64,000 bases of DNA. It comes from Zhouia spongiae. Its GTDB lineage: Bacteria > Bacteroidota > Bacteroidia > Flavobacteriales > Flavobacteriaceae. Positions 37,191 to 46,556 of the stretch are shown one piece after another. Where the stretch lies: the NCBI RefSeq assembly GCF_022760175.1, contig NZ_CP094326.1, forward strand, positions 2,406,804-2,470,803, given 5' to 3'. The notes beneath the pieces were generated by a model, which ran no database searches, was not told the DNA's origin, and was given only the letters and a program-made list of their open reading frames with translations. The translations under genes were made by a program, and so were the position numbers. Within the stretch, counting starts at the first letter, position 1; every line of letters starts with the position of its first letter.

Positions 37191-37994
37191 TCAGTCAAAA
37201 GAACGTTGTCTTTTTGCTTCATAAATAATAATTGCGGCTGATACAGAAACGTTCATAGAATCGATTTCGCCTTGCATTGGAATAATAATGTTTTGGGTTG
37301 AATTACGAAGCCAATCATTGCTCAGTCCGGTAGCTTCGGTGCCTACTACAATCGCTGTGGGTTTTTTATAATCTACTTTATGATAGTTAACGGAAGCAGT
37401 CAGCGCTGCACAGTTAATTTTAATGCCATTAGCTTTTAAAAAAACAATAATGTCTTCTGTAGAACCTGTAGCTATATTATTCGTGAAAACACATCCGACG
37501 CTGGAGCGTATAATATTTGGATTGTACATATCTGTTTTCGGGTTTGCTATAATCACTGCATCCAGGCCGGCGGCATCTGCGGTTCTTAATAGTGCTCCAA
37601 TATTTCCAGGTTTTTCAGGTGCTTCTGCTATAAGTATCAGCGGGTTCACACGTTTGAAATTCAGGGAGCTCAGTGTATGCTCCTTGGCGGCGGCTATAGC
37701 CAGTATACCTTCAGTTGTTTCTCGGTAGGCAACTTTATGATAAACCTCTTTTGAGATTTCGATAAGTTCAGGGTCGATATCGTTTACTGAGGTTAATTCG
37801 TTAATGTCAGCAGCTGTAATGATCCCGCTGTAAAACAAGAGGGTTTTTATTTTGTATCCTCCTTTGACGGCGAGCTGTATTTCGCGTTGCCCTTCAATAA
37901 TAAAATTGCCGGTTTTTTTTCGTTCTCTTGACTTTTCTTTTAAGAGGACAATTTGTTTTACAAGCGTGTTTTGTGTACTCGTTATGTTTTTCAA
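37191..37994 (-). CDS. TrmH/SpoU family RNA 2'-O-methyltransferase
   Basis: This 267-residue SPOUT methyltransferase has an N-terminal L30e-like substrate-binding domain (1-95) and a knotted catalytic domain with the three SpoU motifs: EAPEKPGNIGALLRTADAAG, VVGTEATGLSN and PMQGEIDSMNVSVSAAI. It uses S-adenosylmethionine to methylate a ribose in rRNA or tRNA. It resembles RlmB/TsnR-type rRNA enzymes, but the target nucleotide cannot be read from sequence. First gene of the operon that runs to purA. Confidence 0.88.
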   Translation of the reverse strand: MKNITSTQNTLVKQIVLLKEKSRERKKTGNFIIEGQREIQLAVKGGYKIKTLLFYSGIITAADINELTSVNDIDPELIEISKEVYHKVAYRETTEGILAIAAAKEHTLSSLNFKRVNPLILIAEAPEKPGNIGALLRTADAAGLDAVIIANPKTDMYNPNIIRSSVGCVFTNNIATGSTEDIIVFLKANGIKINCAALTASVNYHKVDYKKPTAIVVGTEATGLSNDWLRNSTQNIIIPMQGEIDSMNVSVSAAIIIYEAKRQRSFD

Positions 37995-38020
37995 GCTTTG
38001 GAATTTTAAGCAAAATTAAA

Positions 38021-38048
38021 TAAAAAAGCGCGCCTTTTGGCGCGCTTT
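38021..38048 (-). terminator. Terminator of the amidohydrolase unit
   Basis: The GC-rich 7-bp stem GCGCGCC/GGCGCGC (38028-38034 and 38039-38045) has a TTTT loop. On the minus strand it is followed by six T residues. It separates the two amidohydrolase genes from the RNA methyltransferase operon. Confidence 0.88.
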
Positions 38049-38152
38049 CCGGCTTATATTTTTAGGATCCCCCGATAATTAAAATACTCTGGCACATGCG
38101 TCGAAATATTTTCCAGGTTTTCTTCCTGAATATTTTATGAACCGGCTCCGGT

Positions 38153-39457
38153 TTATTTACCGTTGATCTTTTTGTTGTAACGTTCGTACAGTTCCGTATG
38201 ATGGCTTTTAAGGTTGATGTCCCTTCCTTGTATGTAAGCTTTAGAGATTACATTGGTTCTCATATCCAGCGCATCACCTTCGCTAATAAACAGGGTAGCA
38301 TCCTTGCCTACTTCCAGAGAGCCGGTAAATTTATCGATTCCTAATATTTTTGCAGCATTGACAGTTAAAAGCGATACGGCCTTTTCTTTATCTAAACCAT
38401 ATGCGGCAAAAGTACCTGCATAGAATGGTAAGTTTCTGGTATTCATACGTTCCATATCCCCGCTGGGGTCTATGCTGACTAAAACGCCCTTGCTGTCGAG
38501 TAGCCCGGCTAATTTATATGGTTGTTTAACATTGGTATCTTCGCCTGAAGGCAGGCTGTGGGGACGTCCAACCAGCACAGGAACCTTATTGACGGCTAAC
38601 AGATCGGCAACCTTATAGGCGTCGCGGCCTCCGACAATAACGATATCAATATTGTTTTTCTTTGAAAAATTGACAGCATCAGTTATTTCTTTTTCCCCAT
38701 CAACATGTATATACAGTTTTTGTGAGCCGTCGAACAAACCGGCCAGGGCTTCGTAAGGTAAGTTTCTTGGTTTTTGATCTCCATTTAAGTAGGCTTTGGC
38801 CTCTTTGATAAATGAAATCACATCATCAATATCTTCAGGATATTTTTTATTAGGTTTCATTCCGGGATCTTCTCCCATCCACCAACGCCCTCTCGTAAAA
38901 CTATTGGGCCAATTCAGGTGAATGGCATCATCAACTTTAATTGCAGCATCTTCCCAGTTCCAGGCATCTAGTTGGACTATCGAAGAGGTTCCCGAAATTC
39001 TCCCCCCGCGGGGAGTTATCTGAGCCAATAAGACTCCATTAGGTCTCATCGATTCTACAATCTGAGATTCTGCATTGTATGCAATCAAACTACGGATATT
39101 CGGTATCATGCCTCCGATCTCGTCTTCATCGTCTGTAGCCCGCACCGCATCGATCTCAACTAATCCCAGGGTAGAATTGCAAGCAATAAACCCTGGGTAT
39201 ACTTGCTTTCCGTTAGCATCGACGATAACATCATACGCATTGTCGTCTATTTTACTTGTTGTGGCATCGGCTACCAAAGTAAGTTTACCGTCTTTAAATC
39301 CGATAAGGCTGTTTTCAATAACTTTTCCATTACCAATATGAGCTGTTGCATTGGTAATGAGTATTGACCGGGTTTGTTTAGATGCCGGTGTTTGTTGAGC
39401 TGTTACAGAAGAAACAGCAAAAACACAAAGGCTTATATATGATATTATTTTTTTCAT
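38153..39457 (-). CDS. Amidohydrolase-fold protein, exported, metal site degenerate
   Basis: This 434-residue protein has a signal peptide (MKKIISYISLCVFAVSSVTAQ). The fold is imidazolonepropionase/DHOase-like, with the N-terminal composite beta-sandwich (LITNATAHIGNGKVIENSLIGF) and the C-terminal VSLLTVNAAKILGIDKFTGSLEVGKDATLF, both typical. The HxH metal-binding motif expected after 'yPGfId' is replaced by ACNSTLG, so normal metal-dependent hydrolysis is doubtful. It follows a 999-residue relative by 104 bases and probably forms a complex with it. Confidence 0.82.
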   Translation of the reverse strand: MKKIISYISLCVFAVSSVTAQQTPASKQTRSILITNATAHIGNGKVIENSLIGFKDGKLTLVADATTSKIDDNAYDVIVDANGKQVYPGFIACNSTLGLVEIDAVRATDDEDEIGGMIPNIRSLIAYNAESQIVESMRPNGVLLAQITPRGGRISGTSSIVQLDAWNWEDAAIKVDDAIHLNWPNSFTRGRWWMGEDPGMKPNKKYPEDIDDVISFIKEAKAYLNGDQKPRNLPYEALAGLFDGSQKLYIHVDGEKEITDAVNFSKKNNIDIVIVGGRDAYKVADLLAVNKVPVLVGRPHSLPSGEDTNVKQPYKLAGLLDSKGVLVSIDPSGDMERMNTRNLPFYAGTFAAYGLDKEKAVSLLTVNAAKILGIDKFTGSLEVGKDATLFISEGDALDMRTNVISKAYIQGRDINLKSHHTELYERYNKKINGK

Positions 39458-39561
39458 CTGTTTATTTTTCTATATTATTTAATTGGTCAGATGGAATTCA
39501 CCATTAATGATACCGGTTGCAGTCAACCTTATTATTATGGTTCATTTCATGTTCTGTCTTT

Positions 39562-42561
39562 TTATAATGAATCACAATGAAAATGTTTTTCTTCTTTCTT
39601 TGTCGGCGCTTGTGTTTTCATCCCGTTGTTTTTGGCAGAAATCATCATGTTTATCAGTTCGTTTCGTTCGTTATTGATGCTTTCCTGCATATGCTGCATG
39701 GTCTCATAATCATAGTAGATAACACCTTCGATCATGGTCTTTTCTGCAACCGCGTAAATAGAGAGCGGATGATCACTCCAGAGCACCAGATCAGCATCCT
39801 TTCCTGCCTTAATACTACCTGTCTTATCGTCTAAATGAAGTAGCCTGGCCGGATTCAATGTTACGAATTTCCATGCATCTTCTTCTGAAACACCACCATA
39901 TTTAATGGTTTTAGCAGCTTCCTGATTGAGTCTTCTCGACATTTCGGCATCATCGGAATTAATAGCTACTGTGACCCCGGCATCATGCATAATTGCAGCA
40001 TTGTACGGAATAGCATCTTTAACCTCATATTTATATGCCCACCAGTCGGAAAATGTTGAGCCTCCAGCACCATGTTCAACCATCTTATCAGCAAGTTTGT
40101 AACCTTCGAGAATGTGGGTAAAAGTGTTAACATTAAAATTAAACTCGTCGGCTACCTTCATAAGCATGTTAATTTCGCTTTGAACATATGAATGACAGGA
40201 AATAAAACGTTCCTTGTTTATGATTTCTGAAATGGTTTCCATCTCCACATCATATCTTGGAGCTTTTGAATTGGATTTTGCTCTTTTGGAAAGTCCGTTA
40301 TACTTATCCCATGCTTCCTGGTATTCTTTAGCTCTCTGGAAATAATCGGTAAATACTTGTTCAACTCCCATTCTGGTTTGAGGGAACCTTATGGTCTGCG
40401 TACTTCCCCAGTTTGATTGTTTTACATTTTCACCTAAAGCGAATTTGATAAACTTAGGGGCCTTATCGATTAACATATCTTCAGCATTTCTTCCCCATTT
40501 TAGCTTGATCAATGCTGAACGACCACCAATAGGATTGGCAGAACCGTGTAAGATCTGAATCGTAGTAACACCTCCGGACAAATTTCTATAGATATTGATA
40601 TCGTCAGGATTCACAACATCGCTGATGGAAACTTCTGCTGAGGAGTTATGGCCTGATTCATTGATAGCATCAGCTGCAATGTGAGAGTGCTCGTCAATGA
40701 TACCGGTAGTTAAATGTTTCCCGGTGGCATCGACGACTGTAGCTCCATTTGCCGACAAACCACTTCCGATTTGAGCAATTTTGCCATTTCGAACCAAAAC
40801 ATCAGTGTTTTTTAATATTCCACTATCTTCGTTTGTCCATACGGTAGCATTTTTGAACAGAACAGTTTGTTGTGATGGGACATTAGAGAAGCCGTAAGCT
40901 TTGTTAGGAAAAGTGACCGGAAATACTTTAGGAGTGTCTTCATCTTTTTCTTTCCCGTTCTTTTCTTTAAAATCTGATGTCCTGGTAGCGGTCCAGTCGA
41001 TAGAAGTACCATTGGTTAAAGTGCCCGTACCATTCAGGTTGTTACTTTCTGTAACCCTGGCAGTTAATCTGTTATAAGATTTGCTTCCGTCTGTTTTGGG
41101 AGCAAAGAACAGGTTTATCCAGCCATTGCTGTAATCTAATTTTGAAGCGATTTTAAGCGTATCTTGCTTTAATTCTATAGACGGTTTTTCAATTTTACCT
41201 TTAATACTAAGATTGTATTTAGTTCCGGATACAGACAGGTCATAGTCGCCACGAATATCTTTAATATTCATATCATTGATTATGTTTTTATGGCCTTGAG
41301 TCCAGTTTTCATAAAGCGTGGTAGCTTTATCGAATATGGGTCCGGAGGTAATTAAAAAGTTGGCATAAGCTCCTTTTTTCAGGGTTCCGATTTTATCGCT
41401 TTTACCGAGGAGTTTTGCAGGTACCGTTGTTAAGGCTGCCAATGCGACTTCGGGATTCAGACCGTATTGTATGGCCTTTCTTAAGTGGTCGCTGAATTCA
41501 GAAATATTTTTATTGGCGGAGGCAGTCAGGGCAAAAGAAATTCCGCTGTTTGATAATGTAGCCAGATTAGCCGGTGCCTGATTCCAATGACGCATGTCCG
41601 ACAGCGATACTTTTGAGGCCTGATACGGGTCAGTTACATCATATGCATCTGGAAAATCCAGAGGAATGATCAAAGAAGCATTGATCTTTTTTATTTCATC
41701 AATGTGTTCGTATTCGTATCCGCTTCCTTTAATAATGTAATTAACACCGAACTCATTACCGACATTATAGGCCCTGAGTACATTTAATTTATTATTTCCG
41801 GCATCAAAAATTTGAGGGAGCTTATTGTTTTTCAACAGGGCTTCAATAGCCATATCTTTATTGTCTGCATTTCCTTTGGCATACCAGTCCGCATCGTAAT
41901 ATAATTGTCTCAACAGGGCCATAGCCCCCATCAGCGAAGTAGGATATGCCTGAAGGGATACGGCACTTTTATCGAATGAGAAGAATTGGGCAGACCGCTG
42001 TTCTATGATTCTTTCGCTATTGTTTCCTTCCGGATTTAATGCTACGAGCATTCCCGTTCCCCTCACGATTCCGTCGGCTATATGGGTATTTACCAGACCA
42101 AATCCATTTTTAATAAGGTCATTGGCTTTGCTGTTATCGAATTTAAATTTATTTATGGCTTCCTGATCCGGTATGATATGGTCGTTCCAATAGTACCCTT
42201 CACGAGAAGCATCGTATTGGGGGCCGGATCCCCGGTTGTTCCCTTGTCTTTTCGGCTTTTCAATACCGAATTCAGAATAGATATCGATAAAAGAAGGGTA
42301 GATATATTTGCCGGCCAAATCTATTATTCTTGTGTTGGCGGGGATTTGAACAGAGGTTCCGGTAGCTACAACTTTTCCGTTTTGAATCAGGAGGGTAGCA
42401 TTATCGGACACTTCAGTAGGGGTCAGGTAAATTTTTGCATTGGTAAACGCCGTGTAACTATTCTTAATGGTCTTTACACCATCATTTTTCGGGAAATATT
42501 CTTGGGAAAAGACCGAAAAACTCATCCATAGCATACAGAACGATAGTAGTTTTATTTTCAT
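39562..42561 (-). CDS. Double-module amidohydrolase, exported
   Basis: This 999-residue protein has a signal peptide (to SVFSQ) and two amidohydrolase modules. Module 1 (about 30-430) has PSFIDIYSEFG where the HxH motif should be, so it is probably catalytically dead. Module 2 (about 565-965) keeps His625 and His627 in IIDEHSHIAAD. It also has the later NSDDAEMSRRLN strand, with the catalytic Asp, and the usual ending SIKAGKDADLVLWSDHPLS. It is probably a periplasmic peptidase or deacetylase-like enzyme of unknown substrate. The fused and adjacent degenerate modules suggest a multimeric assembly with one kind of active site. Confidence 0.85.
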   Translation of the reverse strand: MKIKLLSFCMLWMSFSVFSQEYFPKNDGVKTIKNSYTAFTNAKIYLTPTEVSDNATLLIQNGKVVATGTSVQIPANTRIIDLAGKYIYPSFIDIYSEFGIEKPKRQGNNRGSGPQYDASREGYYWNDHIIPDQEAINKFKFDNSKANDLIKNGFGLVNTHIADGIVRGTGMLVALNPEGNNSERIIEQRSAQFFSFDKSAVSLQAYPTSLMGAMALLRQLYYDADWYAKGNADNKDMAIEALLKNNKLPQIFDAGNNKLNVLRAYNVGNEFGVNYIIKGSGYEYEHIDEIKKINASLIIPLDFPDAYDVTDPYQASKVSLSDMRHWNQAPANLATLSNSGISFALTASANKNISEFSDHLRKAIQYGLNPEVALAALTTVPAKLLGKSDKIGTLKKGAYANFLITSGPIFDKATTLYENWTQGHKNIINDMNIKDIRGDYDLSVSGTKYNLSIKGKIEKPSIELKQDTLKIASKLDYSNGWINLFFAPKTDGSKSYNRLTARVTESNNLNGTGTLTNGTSIDWTATRTSDFKEKNGKEKDEDTPKVFPVTFPNKAYGFSNVPSQQTVLFKNATVWTNEDSGILKNTDVLVRNGKIAQIGSGLSANGATVVDATGKHLTTGIIDEHSHIAADAINESGHNSSAEVSISDVVNPDDINIYRNLSGGVTTIQILHGSANPIGGRSALIKLKWGRNAEDMLIDKAPKFIKFALGENVKQSNWGSTQTIRFPQTRMGVEQVFTDYFQRAKEYQEAWDKYNGLSKRAKSNSKAPRYDVEMETISEIINKERFISCHSYVQSEINMLMKVADEFNFNVNTFTHILEGYKLADKMVEHGAGGSTFSDWWAYKYEVKDAIPYNAAIMHDAGVTVAINSDDAEMSRRLNQEAAKTIKYGGVSEEDAWKFVTLNPARLLHLDDKTGSIKAGKDADLVLWSDHPLSIYAVAEKTMIEGVIYYDYETMQHMQESINNERNELINMMISAKNNGMKTQAPTKKEEKHFHCDSL

Positions 42562-42641
42562 TTATGAATTAATTTAAATTAGCTTTTTAAAAATATAACA
42601 ACTTTGAGAAGAAGCCGGAGTGTTAAGTTTTTTTTAACGTT

Positions 42642-43709
42642 TTAAAAGGGGTTGATTTTATAATAGTTTATGAGCAAAGCAACCACATAGCTATATGTTT
42701 TTATACCGTCTTTTTGGTTGTTGGCTTTAAGAAAAGTATTGAAGGTTTGTTTAAAGGCCGGTTCGGCCTTGGTTTTATGTTTTCTCCAAAAATTGGCGAC
42801 TTCCAGATAGTTCTTGATAATTCCCGGATTGATCCTGGCATTGTATGCTTCAAATAATTCAGGGTCATTTCTTTTTATTTCGCCCAGAAAGTAGCGCATC
42901 ACATATAAATAACCGGAGTATTGAAAGTAAATGTCTTCATTGTGGACCGCAGCCAGATAACCGACAAAATTAGCTTCATTTTCTGCTGAGTATCCTATTT
43001 GATGGGCTTCTTCGTGGCAACTCACGGTAGGGTATTTAAAATCGAGCTGAAGTCCGTTTACCTGCGCTTCATTGGTAAAAGGGTTTAAATAGCCGCTATA
43101 TCCCATATATGTAAGGGCTGTGCTATACATGGAGGTTTTTATACTGCCGGGGCTATACTCCAATTCGGGTATTTTTTTTGCCAGGTTTCTATAACCATTA
43201 CCGGTCATATTGTAAATTTCCCGTTTGGTATATGGTATTTTTACCATAACGGTGTCGTTTCCCGTAATTTTTAAGTGGAGGTTATTGCACCTGTCTACCA
43301 GTTTATCCGTAAATGAAATAAGCTCCTCGTAGGTGTATTCGTTAGCGATGTTTAACGATTGATGAATAGGTTGCCTGTAGTAATTCATTCCCCAAAAAAG
43401 ATGGAAAGTGAAATACAGAAAAGAGATTAAAATGAACATTTCCCTGAAAAAGCTCCGGGTCTGTGCAAAAAACATTTTGCCTTTTAAGATCAGGAACCGA
43501 ATAATCAGGATGGTGGTAATAGTATAAAAAATATCACCCATTGAAAAAGGGATCCATCCGAAAGCATATCGTAATGACTTCGACAACAGGGGATAAAAGC
43601 CATTACTGTAATAAGTCTCTATCCAATCAGGATGATTTCCCAGCCATTTCACGATTATGATCTGCGGGAAGATAGACAGGGCAAGAATTGTTTTTAATCT
43701 TTTAGACAT
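42642..43709 (-). CDS. DUF3810 membrane protein with HExxH motif
   Basis: This 355-residue protein has three N-terminal transmembrane helices (about 8-110) and an extracytoplasmic domain. That domain carries HEEAHQIGY, a zinc-metallopeptidase-type HExxH, followed by ENEANFVGYLA with a possible third ligand. The DUF3810 family is uncharacterised, and a membrane-anchored protease role is an inference from the motif. I chose the ATG at 43709 (MSKRLKT). The longer frame would overlap the promoter and start of the divergent pepD. Confidence 0.8.
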   Translation of the reverse strand: MSKRLKTILALSIFPQIIIVKWLGNHPDWIETYYSNGFYPLLSKSLRYAFGWIPFSMGDIFYTITTILIIRFLILKGKMFFAQTRSFFREMFILISFLYFTFHLFWGMNYYRQPIHQSLNIANEYTYEELISFTDKLVDRCNNLHLKITGNDTVMVKIPYTKREIYNMTGNGYRNLAKKIPELEYSPGSIKTSMYSTALTYMGYSGYLNPFTNEAQVNGLQLDFKYPTVSCHEEAHQIGYSAENEANFVGYLAAVHNEDIYFQYSGYLYVMRYFLGEIKRNDPELFEAYNARINPGIIKNYLEVANFWRKHKTKAEPAFKQTFNTFLKANNQKDGIKTYSYVVALLINYYKINPF

Positions 43710-43753
43710 GTATTCAAATTTAACCAAATTAATGACATTCTTGATAAGATGGT

Positions 43754-43761
43754 TACTTTTG
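43754..43761 (+). promoter_or_regulatory. -7 promoter box of pepD
   Basis: TACTTTTG is a perfect TAnnTTTG, 22 bases before the ATG. No convincing TTG lies at the right distance upstream. Confidence 0.5.
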
Positions 43762-43783
43762 TAGTTTAAAAAACACTGAAAAC

Positions 43784-45247
43784 ATGAGTAAAGAAATACG
43801 GGCATTAGAGCCACAGTCTGTCTGGAACAGTTTTGCTGATTTAAACGCAGTGCCTAGAGCCTCCAAAAAAGAAGAGCAGGTTATTGCTTTCATGATGGAT
43901 TTCGGCAATAATTTAGGTTTAGAAACTATAAAAGATGAGGTAGGAAATGTAATTATCCGGAAGCCTGCCACCAAAGGTATGGAAAGCAGAACACCTATTG
44001 TGATGCAATCGCATCTAGATATGGTTCATCAAAAAAACGGTGATACAGATTTTGATTTTGCTACTCAGGGAATCGAGATGTTCATTGACGGTGAGTGGGT
44101 AAAAGCCAAAGGAACGACCCTGGGTGCAGACAACGGTATGGGAGTCGCTGCTATTATGGCAATTCTTCAGAGCCATGAAATTGCTCATCCTGCGCTCGAA
44201 GCTTTGTTTACGATTGATGAAGAAACGGGAATGACAGGTGCCATGGGGTTAAAAGGTGGATTGTTAAAAGGAGAAATCCTGTTAAACCTCGATACGGAAG
44301 AGGATGATGAGATTGATATAGGATGTGCCGGGGGAGTTGATGTAACTGCAAGCAGAACCTATAACGAAGAGGAAACACCGGAAGAAACCGTAGCATATAA
44401 AATTTTCGTGAAAGGCCTTCAAGGGGGGCATAGCGGAATGGATATCGATAAAGGATTGGGAAATGCAAACAAGATTATGAACAGGCTGTTGTTTGGAAGT
44501 TTTGAGAATTTTGGGTTAAGAATAGCGGAAATTGACGGAGGGGGACTAAGAAATGCGATTCCGAGAGAAAGCACAGCTGTTGTAGTAATAGATAAAGTAC
44601 ATGAGGGTGCTTTTGATTTTGAATTTGAAGCTTTGGTTGAGATCATTAAAACTGAGTTGAAAACGATGGAGCCGGAGTTATATATCAATAAGGAAGAAGT
44701 TGATTCGCCTGCCAGGGTGATGTCGTTAGGAGTTCAGGAGGGAGTCATAAAAGCTATTTATGCAGCGCATAACGGTGTTTACAGAATGAGTGCTGATATG
44801 GAAGACCTTGTAGAAACTTCTAATAATATAGCCAGGGTGACTATAAAAGACGGAAATGCCGAGGTAATGTGTCTGACGAGGTCGTCGGTTGAGTCTTCAA
44901 AAAATGATTTGGCCAATGCCTTGAGAGCCACTTTTGAGTTGGCCGGGTTTGATGTAGAATTGAGCGGGTCATATCCGGGATGGACACCAAATGTAAATTC
45001 CCCGATTCTTGAAGTTCTGAAGTCAAAGTATGAGGAGTTATTTCAGGAACAACCTGAGGTAGTTGCCTGTCATGCAGGATTGGAATGCGGGATTCTGGGG
45101 CAGAATTATCCTGAAATGGATATGATAAGTTTTGGTCCAACGATAAGAGGAGCCCACTCACCGGACGAACGCGTGAATATTGCATCCGTTCAGAAATTCT
45201 GGAAGTATACGTTGGAAATACTTAAAAATATTCCGAAACAAAAATAG
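43784..45247 (+). CDS. pepD: Aminoacyl-histidine dipeptidase (M20 family, PepD)
   Basis: This 487-residue cytosolic di-zinc dipeptidase (carnosinase-like) hydrolyses Xaa-His and other dipeptides. Metal and catalytic residues are His77 and Asp79 in QSHLDM, Asp116 in GADNGMG, Glu146-Glu147 in DEETGM, Asp170 in NLDTEE and the C-terminal His in GAHSPDERV. A lid/dimerisation domain is inserted at about 200-390. Length and order match PepD. It is a single gene, divergent from the DUF3810 gene. Confidence 0.93.
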   Translation: MSKEIRALEPQSVWNSFADLNAVPRASKKEEQVIAFMMDFGNNLGLETIKDEVGNVIIRKPATKGMESRTPIVMQSHLDMVHQKNGDTDFDFATQGIEMFIDGEWVKAKGTTLGADNGMGVAAIMAILQSHEIAHPALEALFTIDEETGMTGAMGLKGGLLKGEILLNLDTEEDDEIDIGCAGGVDVTASRTYNEEETPEETVAYKIFVKGLQGGHSGMDIDKGLGNANKIMNRLLFGSFENFGLRIAEIDGGGLRNAIPRESTAVVVIDKVHEGAFDFEFEALVEIIKTELKTMEPELYINKEEVDSPARVMSLGVQEGVIKAIYAAHNGVYRMSADMEDLVETSNNIARVTIKDGNAEVMCLTRSSVESSKNDLANALRATFELAGFDVELSGSYPGWTPNVNSPILEVLKSKYEELFQEQPEVVACHAGLECGILGQNYPEMDMISFGPTIRGAHSPDERVNIASVQKFWKYTLEILKNIPKQK

Positions 45248-45251
45248 CTAT

Positions 45252-45283
45252 AAAAAAACCTCGCTTTTAGCGAGGTTTTTTTA
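45252..45283. terminator. Bidirectional terminator between pepD and the PPIase gene
   Basis: The stem CCTCGCT/AGCGAGG (45259-45265 and 45269-45275) has a 3-nt loop and is flanked by an A run on the left and a T run on the right. Confidence 0.9.
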
Positions 45284-45317
45284 TAGGATAAATATTTCTC
45301 GAAAACCGAAATCTATA

Positions 45318-45381
45318 CCGTATAGCTTATCGGGAGCTCCGGCATTTGGCCTTCTCGTGGGCTTGCCCCGAGGTAGTTTAC
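45318..45381. repeat. Composite hairpin repeat R3 (module C inverted, then module A)
   Basis: 45318-45342 is the reverse complement of module C at 15360-15383, with few differences. 45346-45381 is module A, containing the hairpin CTCGTGGGCTTGCCCCGAG. Its last bases (GTTTAC) supply the TAA stop codon of the PPIase gene on the minus strand, so the repeat overlaps that coding sequence by four bases. Confidence 0.8.
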
Positions 45382-46529
45382 TCTTGTGGTTTGCTGATTT
45401 GCAAGTCGAAAACCAGGTCGGTATCCGGAGGAATAGGCCCTGAACCTGTAGAACCATACCCTAGATGAGAAGGAATGAACAAACGTACTTTGGCTCCATA
45501 GTTTAATAAAAATAACCCTTCCTTGAACCCGGGAACCAATTGTGCATCCAGGCTAAGTGCCGTAGGGAATGGTTGGTATCCGTTGCGTCTTACTTTGCTT
45601 TGCTGAACAGCATTCATTTTTTCGGCAACATCTAACCAGCTTGTGTCAAAAAGAAGGCCGTCTGTGAAATAACCTGCATAGTTAACTAATACTGTTTCTC
45701 CTTCTTTAGGTTTGTCGTCATTCCCTTTTTCTAAAATCAGATATTTTAATCCGGATTCGGTTTCGGATGCTTTGGCTTTTTGTTCTTCAAATTCTTTAGC
45801 CAGATCTTCAGCAGCTTTTCTGGCATCTTCAGCTTTTTTATTGGCTTCTTCAAAATAGTTGCTAAACACCTTAACAGCGTCGAAGTTCTTGGCTTCTTTT
45901 CCGTTTCTGATGATCTTTATATTGTTCATAATCACATCTTCAAGCGGTCTGTCCTGCGGGTTGGTTTCGGTAGCAGCAATTGAATCAACAACTTCCAGGC
46001 CTTTAACTACTTCGCCAAAAACTGCATGACAACTAACTCTTGGATTTTCGCAAGGTTTAAGGTTTCCATTTTGATCGTATGCATCCAGGAATTTTGTTGC
46101 TTTATGTGTAATGAAGAATTGACTTCCGTTAGTCCCAAATCCTGCATTAGCCATTGATAGGATCCCTTTTTTATCATGAGAGAGGTTCTTGTCGAATTCG
46201 TCTTTAAATTTATACCCGGGATTGCCGTTACCTTGTCCTGTAGGGTCTCCTGATTGTATCATGAAGTCTTCGATTACACGATGAAAGATAACACCGTCAT
46301 AATACTTTTTGCCTTTTATAGAATCTGTTACAAATGGATTACTCCCCTCAGCCAGCGTTACAAAGTTTGCAACAGTAATAGGAGTTTTGTCGTAAGCAAG
46401 CTTAACTATGATTTCGCCTTTAGAGGTTTGAATATCTGCAAACAAGCCATCGCCAAGTTCACTGTATTTAGAAGAACAGCCGGCAGCAAGAAATCCAAGC
46501 ATTAAAACAAATAGATTGATTTTTTTCAT
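45378..46529 (-). CDS. Cyclophilin-FKBP fusion peptidyl-prolyl isomerase lipoprotein
   Basis: This 383-residue lipoprotein (lipobox FLAAGC, Cys18) has two isomerase domains. The cyclophilin spans about 30-215 ([20 protein letters not shown] and [14 protein letters not shown]). A charged helical linker follows (about 218-255), then an FKBP domain (about 260-382, with [35 protein letters not shown] and IPSHLGYG). It catalyses proline cis-trans isomerisation during folding of exported proteins. It lies 27 bases downstream of gldI. Its stop codon comes from the adjacent repeat, so the extreme C-terminus may have been altered. Confidence 0.92.
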   Translation of the reverse strand: MKKINLFVLMLGFLAAGCSSKYSELGDGLFADIQTSKGEIIVKLAYDKTPITVANFVTLAEGSNPFVTDSIKGKKYYDGVIFHRVIEDFMIQSGDPTGQGNGNPGYKFKDEFDKNLSHDKKGILSMANAGFGTNGSQFFITHKATKFLDAYDQNGNLKPCENPRVSCHAVFGEVVKGLEVVDSIAATETNPQDRPLEDVIMNNIKIIRNGKEAKNFDAVKVFSNYFEEANKKAEDARKAAEDLAKEFEEQKAKASETESGLKYLILEKGNDDKPKEGETVLVNYAGYFTDGLLFDTSWLDVAEKMNAVQQSKVRRNGYQPFPTALSLDAQLVPGFKEGLFLLNYGAKVRLFIPSHLGYGSTGSGPIPPDTDLVFDLQISKPQE

Positions 46530-46556
46530 GTTGTTAAATGTATTTATCGGTATGAT

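Noticed and set aside
45180-45443. 87-codon frame at the end of pepD
   Set aside because: It covers the terminator and repeat R3 and overlaps two real genes. There is no supporting signal.
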